Shown piece after piece: positions 9,564 through 24,174 of a stretch of DNA of 56,755 bases. Position 1 is the first letter of the stretch. The number at the start of each line of letters is the position of its first letter. The position numbers and the translations under genes are program-made. The stretch spans positions 1-56,755 of the forward strand of contig NZ_CCAE010000027.1 in the NCBI RefSeq assembly GCF_000723405.1, read 5' to 3'. The notes beneath the pieces were generated by a model. The model was not told the DNA's origin. It did not search any database and saw nothing but the letters and a program-made list of their open reading frames with translations. Source of the DNA: Hydrogenophaga intermedia. Its GTDB lineage: Bacteria > Pseudomonadota > Gammaproteobacteria > Burkholderiales > Burkholderiaceae_C.

Positions 9564-9869
9564 TTACCAGCTGGCTTTGGTGATGCCGGGGATTTCGCCG
9601 GCAAAAGCCATTTCACGGACCTTGGCGCGGGCCAGGCCGAAGTGGTTGAAGGTGCCGCGCGGGCGACCGGTGATCTCGCAGCGGTTGCGCTGACGAGTCG
9701 GATTCGCGTTGCGGGGCAGCTTCTGCAGGGCGAGGCGAGCCGCGTCGCGCTCTTCGTCCGACTTCTTGGCGTCGCCGGCGGTGGACTTCAGCTCGTTGTA
9801 TTTCTTGGCGAACTTGGCGGCGAGCTTCTCGCGCTTGAGTTCACGTTGGAGTAGTGCTTGTTTAGCCAC
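9564..9869 (-). CDS. rpsN: 30S ribosomal protein S14
   Basis: A 101-residue protein from GTG 9869 ([20 protein letters not shown]), chosen because GAGG lies 6 nt upstream and the more 5' part of the frame lies inside rplE. It is the long, zinc-independent S14 type: the region before the [14 protein letters not shown] motif has no CxxC pairs. S14 joins the 30S head late in assembly. Confidence 0.96.
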   Translation of the reverse strand: MAKQALLQRELKREKLAAKFAKKYNELKSTAGDAKKSDEERDAARLALQKLPRNANPTRQRNRCEITGRPRGTFNHFGLARAKVREMAFAGEIPGITKASW

Positions 9870-9877
9870 GCGCCACC

Positions 9878-10423
9878 TCAGTTCTTGAACGGGAAACGGA
9901 AACCAGCCAGCAGTGCCTTGCACTCGTCGTCGGTCTTGGCGGTCGTCGTGATGCTGATGTTCAGGCCGCGCAGGGCATCGACCTTGTCGTACTCGATCTC
10001 GGGAAAGATGATCTGCTCCTTGACGCCGACGTTGTAGTTGCCACGACCGTCGAACGAACGACCAGAGATACCGCGGAAATCGCGCACTCGGGGCAGGGCC
10101 ACGGTAACGAAGCGGTCCAGGAATTCGTACATGCGGGCACCACGCAGCGTGACCATGCAGCCGATGGCCTGCTGTTCGCGGATCTTGAAACCGGCGATGG
10201 CCTTCTTGGCCTTGGTCACGACGGGCTTCTGGCCTGCGATCTTGGTGAGGTCGCCCACGGCGTTATCCATCACCTTCTTGTCTGCCACAGCCTCGCTCAC
10301 ACCCATATTGAGCGTGATCTTGGTGATGCGGGGCACTTCCATCGGCGACTTGTAGCCGAACTTGGCGATCAGCTCGGGGACCACCTTCTCGCGATAGTGT
10401 TGTTGCTGTCGTGCCATGGTCAT
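9878..10423 (-). CDS. rplE: 50S ribosomal protein L5
   Basis: A 179-181 residue protein with the L5 signature [23 protein letters not shown] and [21 protein letters not shown]. It binds 5S rRNA and contacts P-site tRNA. Two starts are possible: ATG 10423, whose first bases overlap the rplX stop (ATGA), and ATG 10417 (MARQQQHYR), which matches the usual family N-terminus. An AAGG lies 4 nt before the first and 10 nt before the second, so the sequence does not decide. In E. coli this start is the target of S8 repression. Confidence 0.97.
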   Translation of the reverse strand: MTMARQQQHYREKVVPELIAKFGYKSPMEVPRITKITLNMGVSEAVADKKVMDNAVGDLTKIAGQKPVVTKAKKAIAGFKIREQQAIGCMVTLRGARMYEFLDRFVTVALPRVRDFRGISGRSFDGRGNYNVGVKEQIIFPEIEYDKVDALRGLNISITTTAKTDDECKALLAGFRFPFKN

Positions 10424-10737
10424 GCCACCTTGATTTGTTCGCCGTTGGACTTGAACACGCGCACGTTCTTGCCATCCACGGCCTTCACGCCCACGCGGTC
10501 GGCCTTGCCCGTCGCGGGGTTGAAGATCGCCACATTGGACTGGTCGATCGGCATGGTCTTTTCGACGATGCCACCGGTAATGCCCTTCATGGGGTTGGGC
10601 TTGGCGTGCTTCTTGACGAGGTTGACCCCCTCGACCACGACGTGCAGCTCGTCGGTGCGCGAAAGCACCTTGCCGCGTTTGCCCTTGTCGCGCCCCGCGA
10701 TCACGATGACTTCGTCACCGGTACGAATCTTGTTCAT
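10420..10737 (-). CDS. rplX: 50S ribosomal protein L24
   Basis: A 105-residue KOW-domain protein: [25 protein letters not shown] with [14 protein letters not shown]. It initiates 50S assembly. Its stop overlaps the rplE start by ATGA, and it begins 10 bp after rplN. Confidence 0.98.
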   Translation of the reverse strand: MNKIRTGDEVIVIAGRDKGKRGKVLSRTDELHVVVEGVNLVKKHAKPNPMKGITGGIVEKTMPIDQSNVAIFNPATGKADRVGVKAVDGKNVRVFKSNGEQIKVA

Positions 10738-10747
10738 GATGGCTTCC

Positions 10748-11116
10748 TCAGAGAACCTCGGGGGCCAGCGACACGATCTTCATGAACTTCTCGGTGCGCA
10801 GCTCGCGCGTGACCGGGCCGAAGATGCGGGTGCCGATGGGCTCCAGCTTGGCGTTGAGCAACACTGCCGCGTTGCCGTCGAACTTGATCAGCGCGCCATC
10901 CTGGCGGCGGATGCCTTTGGCGGTACGCACCACCACGGCGTTGTAGACCTCGCCCTTTTTGACGCGGCCACGCGGCGCTGCTTCCTTGATGCTGACCTTG
11001 ATGACATCGCCCACGCTGGCGTAGCGACGCTTGGAGCCGCCGAGCACCTTGATGCACATCACGGACTTGGCACCCGTGTTGTCAGCAACATCGAGTCGAG
11101 ATTGCGTTTGGATCAT
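10748..11116 (-). CDS. rplN: 50S ribosomal protein L14
   Basis: A 122-residue protein from ATG 11116: [33 protein letters not shown], ending [11 protein letters not shown]. It forms an intersubunit bridge. The frame continues upstream but without homology. It is the first gene of this cluster: the S10-operon genes (rplP, rpmC, rpsQ) that usually precede it are absent and glpD lies upstream instead. A strong promoter is 170 bp upstream. Confidence 0.98.
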   Translation of the reverse strand: MIQTQSRLDVADNTGAKSVMCIKVLGGSKRRYASVGDVIKVSIKEAAPRGRVKKGEVYNAVVVRTAKGIRRQDGALIKFDGNAAVLLNAKLEPIGTRIFGPVTRELRTEKFMKIVSLAPEVL

Positions 11117-11281
11117 TTGATTTAAGTCCCAACTTGAATCGTGAAGGCCACCACGGCCAACAGCGATCAGTCTTGGGCCCGTCGTCGAGGGACATCCACT
11201 GCAAGCGGCTGCTGCCGCGGCGGATGCCACCCTTCGGTGGGCAGATGGCTTGCGCCAGACACATCACTCCAAAGGAGCGAA
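11117..11281 (-). promoter_or_regulatory. Untranslated leader of the spc/alpha cluster
   Basis: About 165 nt between the predicted transcription start and the rplN ATG carries no gene. A small hairpin, CCACC-CTTC-GGTGG (plus-strand sense) at 11227-11240, is visible. The region could hold a ribosomal-protein or growth-rate control element; this is inference from length and position. Confidence 0.4.
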
Positions 11282-11288
11282 GCCGCGC

Positions 11289-11317
11289 ATTATGGCATGG
11301 GAGCGAGACGACGTCAA
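11289..11317 (-). promoter_or_regulatory. Sigma-70 promoter for the spc/alpha ribosomal cluster
   Basis: On the minus strand TTGACG (11317-11312) and CATAAT (11294-11289) are separated by exactly 17 bp, each one base off consensus. The -35 hexamer contains the glpD stop codon (TGA at 11316-11314), so the ribosomal promoter begins inside glpD. The start is expected near 11282. Confidence 0.75.
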
Positions 11318-12855
11318 ACGCTGGTCGCGGCGTACCGACGGGTGAGGTTCAGGAAGTCATCGACGCGTGGGTCGGCCACGCCTTCCTCATGCAGGATGTC
11401 CGCCACGTCGGCCGCCATCCGCTCAGCCTGGGCTGCATCCAGAAAGAGTGCGCGCCATCGGCGTGCCAACACATCTTCAACAGTGAGTGCATGCTCACAT
11501 CTGGCCGCGAACCGCACCATCGCGGCACGCAGGCCAAGGCCCAGGTTTCGATCGGCGCCTGGCAGCCCCTGGATCCGCTCGGCCTCAGTGCCATACAGGT
11601 GCCAGCCCGGAGCGGCATGGATGGGAACCGAAGCGCTGGCCGGCGCGCCCACCAGACGGTGATGGGCGCTTTGCCCACCGGAACGCGCGGGCAGGCGCCC
11701 GGCGTCGAAACACCGCTGGAGCACGTCTTCGGCCATGGCGCGGTAGGTCGTCCACTTGCCGCCGGTGACGGTGACCAGGCCGTTCGGATCGACCACCACG
11801 GTGTGCTCCCGCGACAAACCCTTGGTGCCGCTGCCGTCGCTTGGGGCCGCCACGAGCGGCCTCAGGCCGACCCAGACGCTGCGGATGTCGGCGCGGCGCA
11901 CCGGGCGGCTGAGCGCGCGCGAGGATTCGTCAAGAATGAACGCCAGTTCCTGCTCGAACGGCTGCGGCTCACGTGCGAGGTCCTGCCGTGGCGTGTCGGT
12001 GGTGCCCAGGATCAGTTTCCCCAGCCACGGCACGGCGAAGAGCACTCGGCCGTCCCGCGTGCGAGGCACCAGCAGGGCGTGCTCGCCGCCCAGGAACTCG
12101 CGGTCGACGACCACATGCACGCCCTGGCTCGGGCTGACCATGTGCGAGGGCGTGCCCGCGGCTTCGCGCATGGCATCGACCCACACACCGGTGGCGTTGA
12201 CAACGCAGCGGGCGCGCACCCGGTGCTCCTCGCCGCCCACTTGATCACGCACCGTGACCAGGTGGCCATCACCATCCGGGGCGATGGCGGTGACTTCGGC
12301 GTGGTTGAACATGAAGGCGCCCGCGGCTTCGGCGGTGCGCGCCAGGGCAATGGCCAGGCGGGCATCGTCGAATTGGCCGTCCCAGTAACGCACACCACCG
12401 CGCAGGCCCTGCGGGTTCACGCCGGGCAAGGCGGACAGCGTGCGCGCGCGGTCCAGGAATTCGGTGGGTCCGAGGCCGGCACGCCCCGCCAGCAGGTCGT
12501 ACAACTTGAGGCCAATGCCGTAGAACGGCGTTTGCCACCACTGGTGGCTGGGCATCACGAAGGGCAGCGGCTGCGCCAGATGCGGCGCAATCGTCATGAT
12601 GGTGGTGCGCTCGGCCAGCGCTTCGCGCACCAGCGCCACGTTGCCCTGGGCGAGGTAGCGCACCCCACCGTGCAACAGCTTGGTGGCGCGCGACGAGGTG
12701 CCACCCGCGAAGTCGTGCGACTCGAACAACGCAACGGAGAAGCCCCGCAGGCTGGCGTCGAGCGCCACGCCCAGGCCGGTGGCACCACCGCCCACGACCA
12801 CGAGGTCGAAGCGGTCCGTGTCGGCCAGGGCAGTGAAGCGTTGTTCTCGGTTCAT
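11314..12855 (-). CDS. glpD: Aerobic glycerol-3-phosphate dehydrogenase
   Basis: A 513-residue FAD enzyme that oxidises sn-glycerol 3-phosphate to dihydroxyacetone phosphate at the inner membrane and passes electrons to quinone. The N-terminal Rossmann motif DLVVVGGGATGLGVALDASLRG (about 16-37) and the family motif GGTSSRATKLLHGGVRYL are intact, as is GGKWTTYR in the C-terminal half. Start ATG 12855 (MNREQRF) is preferred to an upstream TTG. It is the last gene of glpSTPQUVD and follows glpV after 63 bp that hold a strong hairpin. Its end overlaps the ribosomal promoter. Confidence 0.95.
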   Translation of the reverse strand: MNREQRFTALADTDRFDLVVVGGGATGLGVALDASLRGFSVALFESHDFAGGTSSRATKLLHGGVRYLAQGNVALVREALAERTTIMTIAPHLAQPLPFVMPSHQWWQTPFYGIGLKLYDLLAGRAGLGPTEFLDRARTLSALPGVNPQGLRGGVRYWDGQFDDARLAIALARTAEAAGAFMFNHAEVTAIAPDGDGHLVTVRDQVGGEEHRVRARCVVNATGVWVDAMREAAGTPSHMVSPSQGVHVVVDREFLGGEHALLVPRTRDGRVLFAVPWLGKLILGTTDTPRQDLAREPQPFEQELAFILDESSRALSRPVRRADIRSVWVGLRPLVAAPSDGSGTKGLSREHTVVVDPNGLVTVTGGKWTTYRAMAEDVLQRCFDAGRLPARSGGQSAHHRLVGAPASASVPIHAAPGWHLYGTEAERIQGLPGADRNLGLGLRAAMVRFAARCEHALTVEDVLARRWRALFLDAAQAERMAADVADILHEEGVADPRVDDFLNLTRRYAATSV

Positions 12856-12872
12856 GTGGGCGGGAAACCAGC

Positions 12873-12898
12873 CCCCTGGTGCCCGTGGCAACCAGGGG
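12873..12898 (-). repeat. Stem-loop between glpV and glpD
   Basis: CCCCTGGT and ACCAGGGG form a perfect 8-bp stem around a 10-nt loop. No T-run follows. In binding-protein operons such hairpins protect the upstream mRNA and give the binding protein higher expression; that reading is inference here. Confidence 0.55.
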
Positions 12899-12918
12899 AG
12901 CGGGCGGTGCAGCGTCGA

Positions 12919-14649
<1,731 letters not shown>

Positions 14650-14736
14650 GTTGTCTCCTTGGATGTTGATGTGCCTCCCCGCCAGCGGATCGACACGGCA
14701 CCGGGGAAGCGGCGGTCCGGTCGTTGGAAAACTTGC

Positions 14737-15045
14737 TCAGCCCTTGCGCATGACCAGGGCAAGCCAGAACACCGAGATCACGAAACCGATCCACACCGAC
14801 GGCTCCTGCGCGAGGCCAAGTCGCTCGGCGATCCATCCGGCCAGGCCGACGAAGGCGAGGTTGATGTAGGCCGCGCCGAGCAGGCCGACGAAGAGCCGGT
14901 CACCTCGCGTGGTCTTCATGGGCAGAAAGCCCTTGCGTTCGATCGTGGGCGAGCGGATCTCCCACACCGTCATGCCGATGAGCATCAGCACGATGACGGT
15001 GAAGAAGACCGCCACCGGCAGGGTCCAGACCATCCAGGCAAACAT
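14737..15045 (-). CDS. glpU: GlpU, DUF2160 membrane protein of the glycerol transporter
   Basis: A 102-residue protein with three hydrophobic segments (about 3-25, 48-66, 78-98). Start ATG 15045 shares one base with the glpQ stop (TGATG). A GTG one codon earlier is also possible. The family always accompanies glpPQ and glpV. Its exact role in the importer is not known; it is probably a small accessory membrane subunit. Confidence 0.85.
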   Translation of the reverse strand: MFAWMVWTLPVAVFFTVIVLMLIGMTVWEIRSPTIERKGFLPMKTTRGDRLFVGLLGAAYINLAFVGLAGWIAERLGLAQEPSVWIGFVISVFWLALVMRKG

Positions 15046-15849
15046 CACACCCTCCCCATGGCAAAGCCCTTGGCGATGTAGTGCCGTACGAACCAGATGA
15101 CGATGGCGCCGGGCACGATGGTGAGCACGCCGGCCGCCGCCAGCGTGGCCCAATCCATCCCCGAGGCGCTCACGGTTCGCGTCATCGTCGCGACGATGGG
15201 CTTGGCGTTGACACTGGTGAGCGTGCGCGCCAGCAGCAACTCCACCCAGCTGAACATGAAGCAGAAGAACGCCGCCACGCCCACGCCGGCCTTGATGAGC
15301 GGCAGGAAGATGGTGAAGAAGAAGCGCGGGAAGCTGTAGCCGTCGATGTAGGCGGTCTCATCGATCTCGCGCGGGATGCCGCTCATGAAGCCCTCCAGAA
15401 TCCACACCGCCAGCGGCACGTTGAACAGCAGGTGCGCCAGCGCCACGGCGATGTGCGTGTCCATCAGCCCCAGCGTGGTGTAGAGCTGGAAGAACGGCAG
15501 CAGGAACACCGCGGGCGGCGTCATGCGGTTGGTCAGCAGCCAGAAAAAGACGTGCTTGTCGCCCAGGAAGCGGTAGCGCGAGAAGGCGTAGGCCGCGGGC
15601 AGCGCCACGGTGAGCGAGATGGCCGTGTTGATGCCGACGTAGATCAGGCTGTTGACGTAGCCCGAGTACCAGGAGGGATCGGTGAAGATGGTCTTGTAGT
15701 TGGCCCAGGTGAACTCGGTGGGCCACAGCGTGAACGAGGACAGGATTTCCTGATTCGTCTTGAAGCTCATGTTCACCATCCAGTAGATGGGCAGCAGCGC
15801 GAACACCAGGTAGGCGACCAGGAACAGCCAACGTGCCTTGAACTTGCTG

Positions 15850-15857
<8 letters not shown>
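15045..15857 (-). CDS. glpQ: Glycerol ABC transporter permease GlpQ
   Basis: A 270-residue inner-membrane permease of the MalG type with six hydrophobic segments. The cytoplasmic EAA loop that docks the ATPase is EIDETAYIDGYSFPRFFFTIFLPLI at about 165-190. It overlaps glpP by 8 nt, with ATG 15857 chosen because it gives the typical N-terminus MRDSKFKARWLFLVAYLVFALLPIYWM. It pairs with GlpP. Confidence 0.9.
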
Positions 15858-16736
<879 letters not shown>

Positions 16737-16740
<4 letters not shown>

Positions 16741-17821
16741 GCGGTGCCCTCCACCAGTTGTTCGTCGCGGTAGAAGCAGGTGTGCGCGTCCAGCAGGCGC
16801 AGGTGCACGGTGTCGCCCTCGGCCGGTGGAGCGGCCTCGGCGCCCAGCCGGCTCTTGAGCGTGTGTCCCCCAAGTTCGCAAGTGAGCAGGAAATAGGTGC
16901 CGATGTCCTGCACCCGGCTCACGCGCGCGGGCAGCGAGCGGCCGTCGCCAGCCTGGCCCAGGCGCAGGTACTCGGGGCGGATGCCCAGCTTGACCGGTCC
17001 CTCGGGCAGGCGACGGTCCTCTTGAAAGGCCAGCGGCTGGTCGTTGACCAGCACGCCGCCGCGCACCGCCTGCGCGGGCAAGAAGTTCATGCCCGGCGAG
17101 CCGATGAAGTGGCCCACGAAGGTGTGCGCCGGGCGCTCGAACAGGTCTTCGGCGGCCCCCTTCTGCACCGCGCGCCCGCGCGACATCACCACCACCTCGT
17201 CGGCGAAGGTGAGCGCCTCGACCTGGTCGTGCGTAACGTAGATCAACGTGAGCTTGAGCTCGTGGTGAATCTGCTTGAGCTTGCGCCGCAGTTGCCACTT
17301 CAGGTGCGGGTCGATCACCGTGAGCGGCTCGTCGAACAGCACGGCCGACACATCCGATCGCACCAGGCCGCGCCCGAGCGAAATCTTCTGCTTCTGGTCG
17401 GCGCTCAGGCCGGCGGCGCGGTGGTCGAGCTCGCCGCTGAGTTCCAGCATCTCGGCGATCCGCCCCACGCGCTGACGGATCTCGGCCTCGGGCACCTTGC
17501 GATTGCGCAGCGGGAACGCCAGGTTCTGCGCCACGGTCATGGTGTCGTAGATGACCGGAAACTGGAACACCTGGGCGATGTTGCGCCGCTGCGGCGAATC
17601 GCGCGTGACGTCGCGGCCATCGAAGCGCACCGTGCCCTGCGACGGCACGAGCAGCCCCGAGATGATGTTGAGCATGGTCGTCTTGCCACAGCCCGAGGGC
17701 CCCAGCAAAGCGTAGGCGCCACCGTCGCGAAAAGCCATCTTCAGCGGCAGCAGCGCGTAGTCGTCATCCGAGCGCGGGTTGGGCACGTAGGCGTGCGCGA
17801 GATCGAGTTCGATCAGGGCCA

Positions 17822-17822
<1 letters not shown>
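16737..17822 (-). CDS. glpT: Glycerol ABC transporter ATPase GlpT
   Basis: A 361-residue ATPase with Walker A GPSGCGKT, Walker B AVLFDEP, switch histidine (IYVTHDQ) and a C-terminal TOBE regulatory domain (GIRPEYLRL). The ABC signature, normally LSGGQ, reads LSADQKQK here, a degenerate form. Since the partner GlpS has a normal signature, the pair probably has one competent and one weak ATP site. This gene is not the MFS transporter of E. coli that shares the name glpT. Confidence 0.88.
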
Positions 17823-18892
<1,070 letters not shown>

Positions 18893-18935
18893 AGGGAGGT
18901 GTGGTGTGCGGCCCGCTCGAAGGGCGGCAGCAGTG

Positions 18936-19030
18936 TTTTCGTTTCGGCGTATCTTTGTTCGTTTCTTTTCTTTTTATGTTCGGTACATACCCTTAGAACT
19001 CCATCAGTGTTTTCCGATATGTTCGAAACA
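18936..19030. promoter_or_regulatory. Probable GlpR operator array, glpS/glpR divergent promoter region
   Basis: The AT-rich 158-bp gap holds four aligned half-sites: TTTTCG at 18936, TGTTCG at 18956, 18977 and 19020. Spacings are 20, 21 and 43 bp, about two or four helical turns, so all lie on one DNA face. TGTTCG is the core of the E. coli GlpR half-site, and GlpR is encoded next door. Control of both divergent transcripts by GlpR, relieved by glycerol 3-phosphate, is inferred. Confidence 0.6.
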
Positions 19031-19050
19031 CGCCCGCCGCCCGCTCCTTC

Positions 19051-19836
19051 ATGAACCTCAACCCCCGCCACACCCAACTGCTCGACGAGGTCCGCGCCCA
19101 TGGGCCGCAAACCATCGAAGCCCTGGCCGAACGTTTCGGCGTCACCCTGCAGACCGTGCGCCGAGACGTGCAGCGCCTGGCCGAAGCCGGCTTGCTGGCG
19201 CGCTTTCATGGCGGTGTGCGTCTGCCCGGCTCCACCACCGAAAACATCGCCTACCGCCAGCGCCAGGCCCTGCAGGCCGAGGCCAAGCAGCGCATCGCGC
19301 GCGCGGTGGCCGCGCGCGTGCCCAATGGCTGCTCGCTGATCATGAACATTGGCACCACCATCGAGGCCGTGGCACGCGAGCTGCAGCGCCACCGCGGCCT
19401 GCGCGTCATCACCAACAACCTGCACATCGCCTCGCTCATGAGCACCAACCCGGATTGCGAAGTCATCGTCGCCGGCGGCCAGGTTCGTGCGGCCGACCAG
19501 GGCATCGTGGGCGAGGCCACGGTGGACTTCATGCACCAGTTCAAGGTCGACATCGGGCTGATCGGCATCAGCGGCATCGAGGCCGACGGCACCCTGCGCG
19601 ACTTCGACTACCGCGAGGTGAAGGTGGCGCGCGCCATCGTGGCGCAGTCGCGCCAGGTCTGGCTCGCGGCCGACCACAGCAAATTCAACCGACCCGCCAT
19701 GGTCGAGCTCGCGCGGCTGGATGAGCTCGACGTGCTGTTCACCGACGCGCCGCCGCCTGACCCCTTCAACGCACTGATCGAGCAGAGCCACGTGGAATGC
19801 GTGGTGACCGCCGAGCGCGAGGCCCTGGCCTCCTGA
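19051..19836 (+). CDS. glpR: DeoR-family glycerol-3-phosphate regulon repressor
   Basis: A 261-residue DeoR-type repressor. The N-terminal helix-turn-helix is RHTQLLDEVRAHGPQTIEALAERFGVTLQTVRRDVQRLAEAGLL (6-49), followed by the sugar-phosphate-binding domain with IGTTIEAVARELQRHRGLRVITNN and DIGLIGISGIEADGTLRDFDYREVKVARAI. It is expected to bind glycerol 3-phosphate. It is divergent from glpS and 12 bp upstream of glpK, without a clear Shine-Dalgarno between the two. Confidence 0.93.
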   Translation: MNLNPRHTQLLDEVRAHGPQTIEALAERFGVTLQTVRRDVQRLAEAGLLARFHGGVRLPGSTTENIAYRQRQALQAEAKQRIARAVAARVPNGCSLIMNIGTTIEAVARELQRHRGLRVITNNLHIASLMSTNPDCEVIVAGGQVRAADQGIVGEATVDFMHQFKVDIGLIGISGIEADGTLRDFDYREVKVARAIVAQSRQVWLAADHSKFNRPAMVELARLDELDVLFTDAPPPDPFNALIEQSHVECVVTAEREALAS

Positions 19837-19848
19837 AAGTACCGACCG

Positions 19849-21348
<1,500 letters not shown>

Positions 21349-21376
21349 GAACCGCCTGGCCTGCCCGACGCGCGGC

Positions 21377-21382
21377 GACAAT
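21377..21382 (+). promoter_or_regulatory. -10 element placed for a leaderless proC transcript
   Basis: GACAAT ends 7 nt before the proC ATG, with no Shine-Dalgarno in between. Transcription would start at or next to the ATG. The -35 is poor. Confidence 0.4.
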
Positions 21383-21389
21383 CGCGCGC

Positions 21390-22217
21390 ATGAACACGCC
21401 CTCCTCCCCCCTCATCACATTCATCGGCGGCGGCAACATGGCCAGCGCCATCGTCGGCGGCCTGCTGCGCCAGGGCCATGCGGCCAGCGGCATTCAGATC
21501 GTCGAGCCCTGGGACGAGCAGCGCGCGCGTCTGGCGCAGCAATTCCCCGGCGTGACGCTGTTCGGTGCCGCGGTCGCGGACCTCAAACCCTCGGACCTCG
21601 TGGTCTGGGCCGTGAAGCCGCAGACCTTCAAGGACGCCGCCCTGGCCGCCGGCCCTCACCTGGGCGGCGCGCTGCACCTCAGCGTGGCGGCGGGCATTAC
21701 CAGCGAAAGCATGGCCGCCTGGCTGGGCACGCAACGCATCGTGCGCGCCATGCCCAACACGCCCGCGCTCGTGGGCCTGGGCATGACAGGCCTGTTCGCG
21801 CGCGACGGCGCCTCGGCCGACGACCGCGCGCTGGTCGAGCGCGTGGTGCGCACCACGGGCGAGCTGGTCTGGGTGGCCACCGAGCGCGACCTCGATGCCG
21901 TGACCGCGATCTCCGGCTCGGGCCCGGCCTACGTCTTCTACTTCCTCGAAGCCATGCGCGACGCGGGCGCGCGCATGGGCCTGCCGGCCGAGACGGCGCT
22001 GCAACTGGCCATCGGCACCTTCGTCGGCGCCTCCACATTGGCGCAGCGCTCGAACGAGCCGCCGCAGGTGCTGCGCGAGCGCGTCACGTCCAAGGGCGGC
22101 ACCACCTACGCGGCGCTGACGGCGATGGACGCGGCGGGGATGAAGGCTTCGTTCGAGGCGGCGCTGCAGGCCGCGCAGAAACGCGCCGAGGAATTGGGCC
22201 GCGAATTCGGCAAGTAA
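21390..22217 (+). CDS. proC: Pyrroline-5-carboxylate reductase
   Basis: A 275-residue NAD(P)H enzyme for the last step of proline synthesis. The Rossmann motif FIGGGNMASAIVGGLL (about 10-25), VWAVKPQ and the C-terminal signature TAISGSGPAYVFYFLEAMRDAGARMGL are all present. Start ATG 21390 was chosen as the first ATG before the Rossmann fold; it lacks a Shine-Dalgarno but has a -10-like GACAAT just upstream, suggesting a leaderless message. Convergent with ubiA; the 115 bp between them hold no clear terminator. Confidence 0.95.
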   Translation: MNTPSSPLITFIGGGNMASAIVGGLLRQGHAASGIQIVEPWDEQRARLAQQFPGVTLFGAAVADLKPSDLVVWAVKPQTFKDAALAAGPHLGGALHLSVAAGITSESMAAWLGTQRIVRAMPNTPALVGLGMTGLFARDGASADDRALVERVVRTTGELVWVATERDLDAVTAISGSGPAYVFYFLEAMRDAGARMGLPAETALQLAIGTFVGASTLAQRSNEPPQVLRERVTSKGGTTYAALTAMDAAGMKASFEAALQAAQKRAEELGREFGK

Positions 22218-22332
22218 GCCACGTCCTGCGCGGCACCTCGCGAGCGTAGCCAGACGCTCATCCTCAGCATCACGCCGGCTCGCCCATCGCGTCCGCAGGC
22301 ATGCGAAACACCGCGACAGAAACGCCGCGCAC

Positions 22333-23211
22333 TCAGACCAAGCTGAGCGCCACCCCGACAAACAGCGTGAACCCCAGCCAGTGGTTCGCGCGAAACGCCG
22401 CGAAGCAGCCCTCGCGCGAGCGCGTGCGGATCAACGTGAAGTGCCACACCACCTGGCCCAGCGCCACCGCCAGCGCGGCCAGCCACACCGTCTGCCGCAG
22501 TTGCGGCCACAGCACCACCGTCCAGATCGCCAGGTGCAGCAGGTAGAACGCCGTCACCGCCGCCACGTCGGCGCGGCCGAGCGTGATCGCCGAGGTCTTC
22601 ATGCCGATGCGCAGGTCGTCGTCGCGGTCGACCATGGCGTACTCGGTGTCGTAGGCCAGCACCCAGAACAGGTTGCCCAGCAACAGCACCCAGGCCAGCG
22701 CCGGCACCGCGCCCTGCACGGCCGCAAAGGCCATGGGGATGCCGAAGCTGAAGGCCACACCCAGCACCGCCTGCGGCATCGACAGCACGCGCTTGGCGAA
22801 CGGATAGGCCAGCGTGATCGCCAGCGCGGCGAAGGACAGCGCGATGGTCAGCGCGTTGGTGGTGAGCACCAGCGCGAACGCGGCGAGCGCCAGCACTGCG
22901 CCCACCGCCAGCGCCTCCTTCACCGACACCTGGCCCGACGTCACCGGCCGCTGCGCCGTGCGCTTGACGTGACGGTCGAAGTCGCGGTCTGCCACGTCGT
23001 TCACGCAGCAACCCGCGCTGCGCATCAGGATCGTGCCCAGCGTGAACACCAGCAACAAATGCCAGCCCGGAAAACCACCCGCGGCCACCCACAGCGCCGA
23101 CAGCGTCGGCCACAGCAACAACAGCCAGCCAGCGGGCCGGTTCCAGCGGATCAGATCGAGCCAGAGAGAGAGGCGCGAGGGCGCGTGCGGCGCCGGTGCA
23201 ATCGTGGTCAC
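22333..23211 (-). CDS. ubiA: 4-hydroxybenzoate polyprenyltransferase
   Basis: A 292-residue inner-membrane prenyltransferase that attaches the polyprenyl tail to 4-hydroxybenzoate in ubiquinone synthesis. The first Asp-rich motif is [15 protein letters not shown] and the second is [13 protein letters not shown]; about eight hydrophobic segments are visible. GTG 23211 overlaps the oxyR stop by 4 nt (GTGA), so translation is coupled to oxyR. A connection of quinone synthesis to peroxide sensing through this operon is plausible. Confidence 0.93.
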   Translation of the reverse strand: MTTIAPAPHAPSRLSLWLDLIRWNRPAGWLLLLWPTLSALWVAAGGFPGWHLLLVFTLGTILMRSAGCCVNDVADRDFDRHVKRTAQRPVTSGQVSVKEALAVGAVLALAAFALVLTTNALTIALSFAALAITLAYPFAKRVLSMPQAVLGVAFSFGIPMAFAAVQGAVPALAWVLLLGNLFWVLAYDTEYAMVDRDDDLRIGMKTSAITLGRADVAAVTAFYLLHLAIWTVVLWPQLRQTVWLAALAVALGQVVWHFTLIRTRSREGCFAAFRANHWLGFTLFVGVALSLV

Positions 23212-24167
23212 GACAGCCTCTTCACGCCCGGCAGTTCGCAGGCGTAGATGGCATTGCGCAATTCGGCGATGGCCTCGTAGCGCGTGAAGCTGCGCCGCCA
23301 GGCCAGCACCACGCGACGCGTGGGCGCCTCGCCCTCGAACGGCAGGTAGCGCACGTAGGGCGAATCGCCCAGGTCGTCGCGAGCCGACACCGCGCCATTG
23401 AGCGCCGAGCGCGGCACCGACAGGCGTGGCACCAGCGTCACGCCCATGCCGGCGGCCACCATGTGCTTGATGGTCTCCAGCGAGGAGCCCTCGAAGCTCT
23501 TGCGGATGCCCTCGGTGTCGTTGGAGAACCGCGCGAACTCGGGGCATACCTCCAGCACGTGGTCGCGAAAACAATGGCCCGTGCCCAGCAGCAGCATGGT
23601 CTCGCGCTTGAGCTCCTCGGCCGTGATGTGGCTCTGGTTGGCCAGCGGGTGGGTGTGCGGCACGGCGGCCATGAAGGGCTCGTCGTACAGCGGCGCGATG
23701 GCCAGGTTGGTGTCGGGGAAGGGTTCGGCCAGCACGGCGCAGTCGATCTCACCCAGGCGCAACTGCTCCAGCAGCTTGGTGGTGAAGTTCTCCTGCAGCA
23801 CCAGCGGCATCTGCGGCGTGCGGTCGATCACCTGGCGCACCAGCTCCGGCAGCAGGTAGGGGCCGATGGTGTAGATCACGCCCAGCTTGAGCGGGCCGGC
23901 CAGCGGATCCTTGCCGCGCTTGGCGATCTCCTTGATGGCGGCGGCCTGCTCCAGCACCGTCTGGGCCTGGCGCACGATGTCCTCGCCCAGGGGCGTGACG
24001 GCGATCTCGCTGGCGTTGCGCTCGAAGATCTTCAGTTCGAGTTCTTCCTCGAGCTTCTTGATCGCCACCGACAGCGTGGGCTGCGAGACGAAGCAGGCCT
24101 CGGCCGCCTTGCCGAAGTGCTTCTCGCGGGCCACGGCCACGATGTACTTGAGTTCGGTGAGCGTCAT
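23208..24167 (-). CDS. oxyR: Hydrogen-peroxide-sensing LysR regulator OxyR
   Basis: A 319-residue LysR-type activator from ATG 24167 ([33 protein letters not shown]). The redox cysteines fall at C199 and C208 in [12 protein letters not shown], the same positions and spacing as in E. coli OxyR, so it should form the regulatory disulfide. It lies next to ubiA (overlapping) and near recG, a neighbourhood common in betaproteobacteria. A -10-like CACAAT ends 7 nt before the ATG, implying a very short or no leader. Confidence 0.95.
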   Translation of the reverse strand: MTLTELKYIVAVAREKHFGKAAEACFVSQPTLSVAIKKLEEELELKIFERNASEIAVTPLGEDIVRQAQTVLEQAAAIKEIAKRGKDPLAGPLKLGVIYTIGPYLLPELVRQVIDRTPQMPLVLQENFTTKLLEQLRLGEIDCAVLAEPFPDTNLAIAPLYDEPFMAAVPHTHPLANQSHITAEELKRETMLLLGTGHCFRDHVLEVCPEFARFSNDTEGIRKSFEGSSLETIKHMVAAGMGVTLVPRLSVPRSALNGAVSARDDLGDSPYVRYLPFEGEAPTRRVVLAWRRSFTRYEAIAELRNAIYACELPGVKRLS

Positions 24168-24174
24168 GCGGGCT

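Noticed and set aside
22218..22332. A terminator between convergent proC and ubiA
   Set aside because: No stem with a T-run could be found in the gap.
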